Source: Clostridia bacterium (GTDB taxonomy: Bacteria; Bacillota; Clostridia; Oscillospirales; Acutalibacteraceae). From it: a stretch of 64,000 bases of DNA. Each line of letters opens with the position of its first letter. Position 1 is the first letter of the stretch. The notes below the pieces were generated by a model. The model had not been told where the DNA came from, made no database searches, and saw only the letters and a list, made by a program, of their open reading frames with translations. Below are positions 59,703-64,000 of the stretch, in pieces. The position numbers and the translations under genes were made by a program. Location of the stretch: the NCBI GenBank assembly GCA_017516745.1, contig JAFXBF010000009.1, forward strand, positions 1 through 64,000, written 5' to 3'.

Positions 59703-59769
59703 TGGCACCGCCCTCCGAATAAAAAGAGGGCTAACCGCCTACCGTGTTATGACAACACCTTACCGCTAA

Positions 59770-59798
59770 ATAATAGCAAAAAGAGTGTTAGGTGTCAA
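59770..59798 (-). promoter_or_regulatory. promoter of toxin mRNA, locus 3
   Basis: On the minus strand TTGACA (59798-59793) and TATTAT (59775-59770) are 17 bp apart. Confidence 0.85.
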
Positions 59799-59810
59799 TA
59801 ATAAAAGGAA

Positions 59811-59853
59811 CAAGGCTTGTACAGTTGAGAATGCTGTACAAGCCTTGTTGATT
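59811..59853 (-). terminator. terminator of GH18 gene
   Basis: ACAAGGCTTGTACAG pairs with CTGTACAAGCCTTGT. The U run on the minus strand is modest (TTCCTTTTA). Confidence 0.8.
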
Positions 59854-59863
59854 AATCATGTTT

Positions 59864-60892
59864 TTATTTCGTTGCTTCGCCGATTGCACGCAGCAGAGAA
59901 TTCGGGTTGCTTGAGGGCAGGTCGCAGGTGTAGTGCCAAATCATAACACCGCCGAATCCGTTTTCCATTGCGTATTCGGTCTTGGCTTTGATTACGTCTG
60001 GCGTGTTGAACCAGAACGATTTCTGTATATTCTCGTCGTAATAGAAGTTGTTTTCATCGAGCTTGTCGTAGTAGCCTATGTAATCGTACCAGTATGCGTC
60101 GTGGTCTGTGGGACGTGCGTAAAAGGGGAGGCCGAAGTGCATTTTTTCGGGCGGTATACCCTTCATCGTTGCCTCGTGAGAAAGCTCGGTTGCACGCTCG
60201 AAGGTTGAGTGCTTGCCGTCAGCTTCGTCGTAGATGTCGTACACCATAAGCTCAAAATAATCTACTGCTTCAATGGCTTTTGTTTTGATGTTTGCGTTCC
60301 ATTCGCAAACGGCAATGCCTATAAGCCTGTCGGGCATAACTTCGTCAAGACGAATAAGAAAGTCGCTGAATTTGTTCCAATGCTTGAGCTTTATCGGGTA
60401 TTCATAGTCAAAGTGAACGCCGTCAAAGTCGTAGTGCTCAATAACTTTCTTTATGTTTTCTTCAAGCACACCGCTTGCAAACGCTTTGTTGTGCTCGATT
60501 GACTGCTGCTCCATATCGTCCTCCCAGCTTATGCCGTTTGAAGTGTAGGAGGGGCCGAGCATATTCAGCGTGATTGTTATATCTCTATCGCCGATAACCG
60601 TTCTTATGTTGTTAAGGGAGGTTTCAAGAGTATCTTTTTCAAGCACAACCTCACCCTGAGCGGTGAAAGTGGCACAGCCGAAAAGAATAACATCGGTAAT
60701 AATGTCAAAATCCTCGGTGTGCAGGTTGTTTATATCAAGTACCCTGTCACCAACGATGTAAGAGGTTACGTGGAAATCTTCAACCCCAACGGGCTCAACG
60801 AATTTCACACCTGTGCCAAGCGAAAAGCCTATGAAGTTTGCCACAGCCACCAGCATGGCACAGATTCGTTTGAATAATAAAGCGATGTACAT
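59864..60892 (-). CDS. GH18 family glycosidase, probably exported
   Basis: A 342-residue protein with an N-terminal hydrophobic segment (about 10-27) and a GH18 barrel. The motif DGVHFDYE lies at residues 157-164 with the catalytic Glu at 164. MVYDIYDE and FGGVMIWHYTCD near the end complete the pattern. It is like chitinase/ENGase or spore-peptidoglycan hydrolase relatives; the substrate is not fixed. AGGAGG lies before the ATG. Regulation is not evident. Confidence 0.9.
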   Translation of the reverse strand: MYIALLFKRICAMLVAVANFIGFSLGTGVKFVEPVGVEDFHVTSYIVGDRVLDINNLHTEDFDIITDVILFGCATFTAQGEVVLEKDTLETSLNNIRTVIGDRDITITLNMLGPSYTSNGISWEDDMEQQSIEHNKAFASGVLEENIKKVIEHYDFDGVHFDYEYPIKLKHWNKFSDFLIRLDEVMPDRLIGIAVCEWNANIKTKAIEAVDYFELMVYDIYDEADGKHSTFERATELSHEATMKGIPPEKMHFGLPFYARPTDHDAYWYDYIGYYDKLDENNFYYDENIQKSFWFNTPDVIKAKTEYAMENGFGGVMIWHYTCDLPSSNPNSLLRAIGEATK

Positions 60893-60908
60893 TTTTTATC
60901 CTCCTGTA

Positions 60909-60985
60909 AATAGAATGCAAAGTGCAAAACGCAAAATGCAAAATTATGGGTCGCTTCGCTTAAGCTTGCATAATTTCATTTTACA
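60909..60985. repeat. partial copy of TGCAAAATGCAAAG element
   Basis: AATGCAAAGTGCAAAACGCA then AAATTATGGGTCGCTTCGC correspond to the left end of the element at 2,364. The right end is decayed. Confidence 0.55.
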
Positions 60986-61055
60986 TAATTCTTTGTGCTT
61001 TTTCAAGAGCAATAATAAATCTGACGTGTAATATTAATGTTTTAATATTTAATAC

Positions 61056-61084
61056 TTGCAAAATATAAAAATGTATGCTACAAT
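61056..61084 (+). promoter_or_regulatory. promoter of pheST
   Basis: TTGCAA (61056-61061) and TACAAT (61079-61084) with 17 bp between. Confidence 0.75.
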
Positions 61085-61104
61085 CAATTCTAATTGAATA
61101 CCTA

Positions 61105-61360
61105 AACGCAATGAAAAAGAGAGTAAGCCTTTTGCGGTTACGGGTTGACAGAGAGCTGTGCCACGGCTGGGAGCACGGCAGCCTGAGCGAAAGTGCCGAA
61201 GTTCACTTTGGAGCGGTGCGGCTGATAAGGCCGCAACGGGTTGCCGCCGTTAGAGGGCTTAACGAGTGTCTGCATAATTTATGCGGGAATACGGGTGGTA
61301 CCACGGAAATGTTTTTTACGTCTTTCGTCCTGTTTTTACGGGATGGAAGATTTTTTATTT
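61105..61360 (+). ncRNA. T-box leader, phenylalanine specific
   Basis: Stem I runs from about 61,105. The specifier region GAAGTTCACTTTGG contains TTC (61,202-61,204), a Phe codon. The T-box bulge ACGGGTGGTACCACGG is at 61,291-61,306, and a terminator, TCTTTCGTCC with GGATGGAAGA and TTTTTT, ends near 61,360. Uncharged tRNA-Phe would stabilise the antiterminator and raise pheST expression. Confidence 0.93.
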
Positions 61361-61397
61361 TGCAAAAGTTTTGTACAAATTGAAAGGAATGATATAT

Positions 61398-62417
61398 TTG
61401 AAGGATCAGTTAAAGGCTATTCAGGCTGAAGCACTTCAGGCTGTCGCCGCTGCTCAGTCCAACGCAGACCTTGAGGCTCTGCGTGTTAAGTACCTCGGCA
61501 AAAAGGGCGAGGTTACAGCAATTCTCAAGCAGATGGGTAAGCTCTCTGCTGAGGAAAGACCCGTTGTCGGTCAGCTTGCAAACGAGGTAAGACAGGAAAT
61601 CGAAGCTCAGCTTGAGGAAAAGGTTACGCAGATTAAGGCCGAAGCACTCAAGGCACAGCTTGTCAGCGAAACGCTCGATGTCACAATGCCCGGCGAAAAG
61701 GCAACACTCGGCCACAGACATCCTCTCTCAATAGTTCTTGACGAGGTTAAGGAAATTTTCCTCGGCATGGGCTTTGAGGTTGCAACAGGCCCCGAGGTTG
61801 AGTGGGATTACTACAACTTTGAGGCACTCAATATCCCCAAGGAGCACCCTGCCCGTGATACGCAGGATACCTTCTACATCACTGAAAATATGCTTCTTCG
61901 CACCCAGACCTCTCCCGTACAGATAAGAGTTATGGAAAACAAGAAGCCCCCGATTCGTGTTATCGCTCCCGGCAGCGTTTTCCGCAGTGACGCTGTTGAC
62001 TCAACTCACTCACCCTTCTTCCATCAGATTGAGGGCCTTGTAGTTGACAAGGGCATTACAATGGCAGACCTCAAGGGTTGTCTGTTCGATTTTGCAAAGC
62101 GCCTTTACGGTGAGGACACCAAAATCCGTCTTCGTCCCCACCACTTCCCGTTCACAGAGCCCAGCTGTGAAATTGACGTCACCTGCTTCCGCTGCGGCGG
62201 TAAGGGCTGCCCCTTCTGTAAGGGTGAGGGCTTTGTCGAAATCCTCGGCGGCGGTATGGTACACCCACAGGTACTTAAGAACGGCGGCGTAGACCCCGAG
62301 GTTTACAGCGGCTTTGCCTTCGGTGTCGGCCTTGAGCGCCTTACACTCTTCCGCTTCAATATTGACGATATGCGTCTGCTGTTTGAAAACGATATGCGTT
62401 TTCTCGGCCAGTTCTAA
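61398..62417 (+). CDS. pheS: phenylalanyl-tRNA synthetase alpha subunit
   Basis: A 339-residue class II synthetase subunit. An N-terminal coiled coil (1-80) precedes the catalytic core: motif 2 [23 protein letters not shown] (in part), [16 protein letters not shown] (an insertion with four cysteines, possibly zinc-binding), and motif 3 [16 protein letters not shown] favour a TTG start at 61398, 9 bp after AAAGGA; the ATG at 61389 is too near that site. It is followed by pheT after 15 bp. Confidence 0.95.
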   Translation: MKDQLKAIQAEALQAVAAAQSNADLEALRVKYLGKKGEVTAILKQMGKLSAEERPVVGQLANEVRQEIEAQLEEKVTQIKAEALKAQLVSETLDVTMPGEKATLGHRHPLSIVLDEVKEIFLGMGFEVATGPEVEWDYYNFEALNIPKEHPARDTQDTFYITENMLLRTQTSPVQIRVMENKKPPIRVIAPGSVFRSDAVDSTHSPFFHQIEGLVVDKGITMADLKGCLFDFAKRLYGEDTKIRLRPHHFPFTEPSCEIDVTCFRCGGKGCPFCKGEGFVEILGGGMVHPQVLKNGGVDPEVYSGFAFGVGLERLTLFRFNIDDMRLLFENDMRFLGQF

Positions 62418-62432
62418 GGGAGGGAAAAAGAA

Positions 62433-64000
62433 ATGAATTTATCCAAAAGATGGCTTCACGATTATGTGAATTTAGATGTTACAGATAAGGATTTTGCTGC
62501 TGCACTTACTCTTTCGGGCTCCAAGGTTGAGGGCTATGAAACAGAGGGCGAGGAGCTTTCCAACATCGTAGTTGCAAGAGTTGAATCTCTTGAAAAGCAC
62601 CCCGATTCCGACCACCTGTGGATTTGTCAGGTCAACGTCGGCGCTCAAGAAAACCTGCAGATTGTCACGGGCGCACAAAATCTCAAAGCAGGCGACTATG
62701 TTCCTGCCGCACTTGACAATTCCGTTGTCGCAGGCGGCAAGAAGATAAAGAAGGGCAAGCTTCGTGGCGTTGAAAGCGCAGGTATGCTCTGCTCACTCGG
62801 CGAGCTCGGCCTTACCGTGCACGATTTCCCCAACGCAATTGAGGACGGCATTTTTGTCCTCGGTGAGGATTGCGACCTAACCCTCGGTATGGATATCCGT
62901 GAGGCAACAGGCTTCAACGATGTTGTAACCGAGTTTGAAATCACATCCAACAGACCCGACTGCTTAAGCGTTATCGGTCTTGCAAGAGAAACCGCAGTGA
63001 CCTACGGTATGGACTTTGTCGAGCCCACACCCGTTGTTGAGCCCGGCGAGGGCGACGTAAACGACCTGCTCAAGGTTTCAATCGAGGCTCCCGAGCTTTG
63101 TTACCGCTACGTCGGTGCAGTTGTAAAGAACGTTAAAATTGAGCCCTCACCCCGCTGGATGAGAGAAAGACTGCGTGCAAGCGGTGTGCGCCCGATAAAC
63201 AATATTGTCGATATTACGAACTTCGTAATGCTTGAATACGGTCAGCCTATGCACGCCTTTGACCTTCGCTACCTTGAGGGTAACGAGGTTATCGTGCGTA
63301 ACGCAAAGCAGGGCGAAAAGATTACAACGCTTGACGGCATTGAAAGAGAGCTTTCCGAAGAAATGCTCGTCATTGCCGACGCTAAAAAGCCCGTTGCCGT
63401 TGCAGGCGTTATGGGCGGCGAGTACAGCGGTATTATGGACGATACAAACACTATCGTTTTCGAGTCTGCCTGCTTCAACGGCCCGAGCATCCGTATGACC
63501 GCAAAGAAGCTCGGTATGCGTACGGAGGCTTCCTCACGCTTCGACAAGCAGCTTGACCCCAAGGGCTGCCGCACTATTCTTGACAGAGCGCTTCAGCTTG
63601 TCCAGATGCTTGGCGCAGGTGAGGTTGTAAACGGTGCGGTTGACTGCGACTGCTCCGACAAGACGGATTTCACTCTTCCCTTCGAGCCCGAATGGGTAAA
63701 TAACTTCATCGGTATTGATGTAAGCGCTGACGAGCAGAAGACTATCCTTGAGCGCCTCGGCTGCAAGGTTGAAAACGGTGTTATCACAGTGCCCTCCTTC
63801 AGAGGCGACCTTCGCCACAAGGCAGACATCTCCGAGGAAATTGCACGCTTCTACGGCTATGACAACATTCCCGACAGACAGCTTGCAGGTGTTGCAACCG
63901 CTCAGTATACACCTGAGCAGAAGTTTGAAAGACTTATCAACAACACTATGCTTGCCTGCGGTCTTTCCGAGCTTTGCACCTTCTCCTTCATCAGCCCCAA
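62433..64000 (+). CDS. pheT: phenylalanyl-tRNA synthetase beta subunit (partial, runs off right edge)
   Basis: The first 522 codons are present without a stop; full PheT has about 790-800. It starts MNLSKRWLHDYVNLDVTDKD. The tRNA-binding EMAP-like domain (about 40-150; KHPDSDHLWICQV), the B3/4 editing domain (EFEITSNRPDCLSVIG; NIVDITNFVMLEYGQPMHAFD), and B5 (RLGCKVENGVITVPSFRGDL) are visible. GGGAGGG lies before the ATG. Confidence 0.96.
   Translation, partial: MNLSKRWLHDYVNLDVTDKDFAAALTLSGSKVEGYETEGEELSNIVVARVESLEKHPDSDHLWICQVNVGAQENLQIVTGAQNLKAGDYVPAALDNSVVAGGKKIKKGKLRGVESAGMLCSLGELGLTVHDFPNAIEDGIFVLGEDCDLTLGMDIREATGFNDVVTEFEITSNRPDCLSVIGLARETAVTYGMDFVEPTPVVEPGEGDVNDLLKVSIEAPELCYRYVGAVVKNVKIEPSPRWMRERLRASGVRPINNIVDITNFVMLEYGQPMHAFDLRYLEGNEVIVRNAKQGEKITTLDGIERELSEEMLVIADAKKPVAVAGVMGGEYSGIMDDTNTIVFESACFNGPSIRMTAKKLGMRTEASSRFDKQLDPKGCRTILDRALQLVQMLGAGEVVNGAVDCDCSDKTDFTLPFEPEWVNNFIGIDVSADEQKTILERLGCKVENGVITVPSFRGDLRHKADISEEIARFYGYDNIPDRQLAGVATAQYTPEQKFERLINNTMLACGLSELCTFSFISP

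Overview
The window looks like chromosomal DNA of a spore-forming Clostridia, most likely an uncultured gut member of the Oscillospiraceae/Ruminococcaceae. The basis is the Firmicutes-type gene set (NusG/ribosomal operon with an L10 leader, T-box before pheST, TPP riboswitch before thiT), the sporulation genes (spoIIE, sigG, spoIVB, dpaA-dpaB), a small secreted dockerin protein, and plant- and host-glycan genes (GH16, GH18, GH36, xylAB, galE). Genes are short-spaced, both strands are used, promoters are often near-perfect TTGACA/17/TATAAT, and no rRNA, CRISPR array, prophage or complete insertion sequence was seen. The last gene (pheT) runs off the right edge.

Layout. 1-8.7 kb: hairpin array, TPP riboswitch and thiT, an unknown gene, an ArsB/NhaD permease behind a structured attenuator leader, degV, fba, a phosphoesterase, a GH16 glucanase and a PspC protein. 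8.7-16.7 kb: tRNA-Leu(CAA), a catalytically eroded P-type ATPase-like protein next to rlmB, spoIIE, a three-gene DUF3990/DUF3791 cassette, rsmA. 16.8-24.5 kb: galE with a GPH transporter, type I toxin-antitoxin locus 1 carrying a 280-bp palindromic insertion, sigG and spoIVB divergently, rny, dockerin protein. 24.5-28.4 kb: rpmG-secE-nusG-rplK-rplA then L10 leader-rplJ-rplL. 28.5-34.7 kb: GNAT, ABC-F, TIM-barrel isomerase, murC, dpaAB. 34.7-38.2 kb: an accessory-looking patch with repeats, an HTH regulator/DUF6809 pair with paired operators, toxin locus 2, and a two-component system with four 11-bp-spaced boxes at its promoter. 38.2-42.4 kb: aminotransferase, a possibly frameshifted gene, amidase, cca. 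42.4-48.5 kb: wall teichoic acid cluster (two GT2, TagGH exporter, TarI, TarJ, CDP-polyol phosphotransferase). 48.6-54.6 kb: a 50-residue strongly expressed peptide, an endonuclease/phosphatase-fold protein, GH36 alpha-galactosidase, purple-acid-phosphatase-like enzyme, lipoprotein. 54.8-64 kb: tRNA-Leu(GAG), second hairpin array, a secreted unknown protein, flavoprotein, xylBA, toxin locus 3, GH18, T-box and pheST.

Most notable. Three separate TxpA/BsrG-like type I toxin loci share one design: a 25-32 residue membrane peptide whose ribosome binding site sits in a hairpin, a convergent antisense RNA with its own promoter and terminator, and sense and antisense 5' ends that are near copies of one another, so each locus is bounded by inverted repeats. 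Other leads are the pseudo-P-type ATPase with a roughly 390-residue acidic N-terminus, the DUF3990-containing cassette, the unassigned permease leader, the 50-residue peptide, and two arrays of different hairpins joined by a constant ATGATAT-like spacer. All calls come from reading the sequence; no database search was run.
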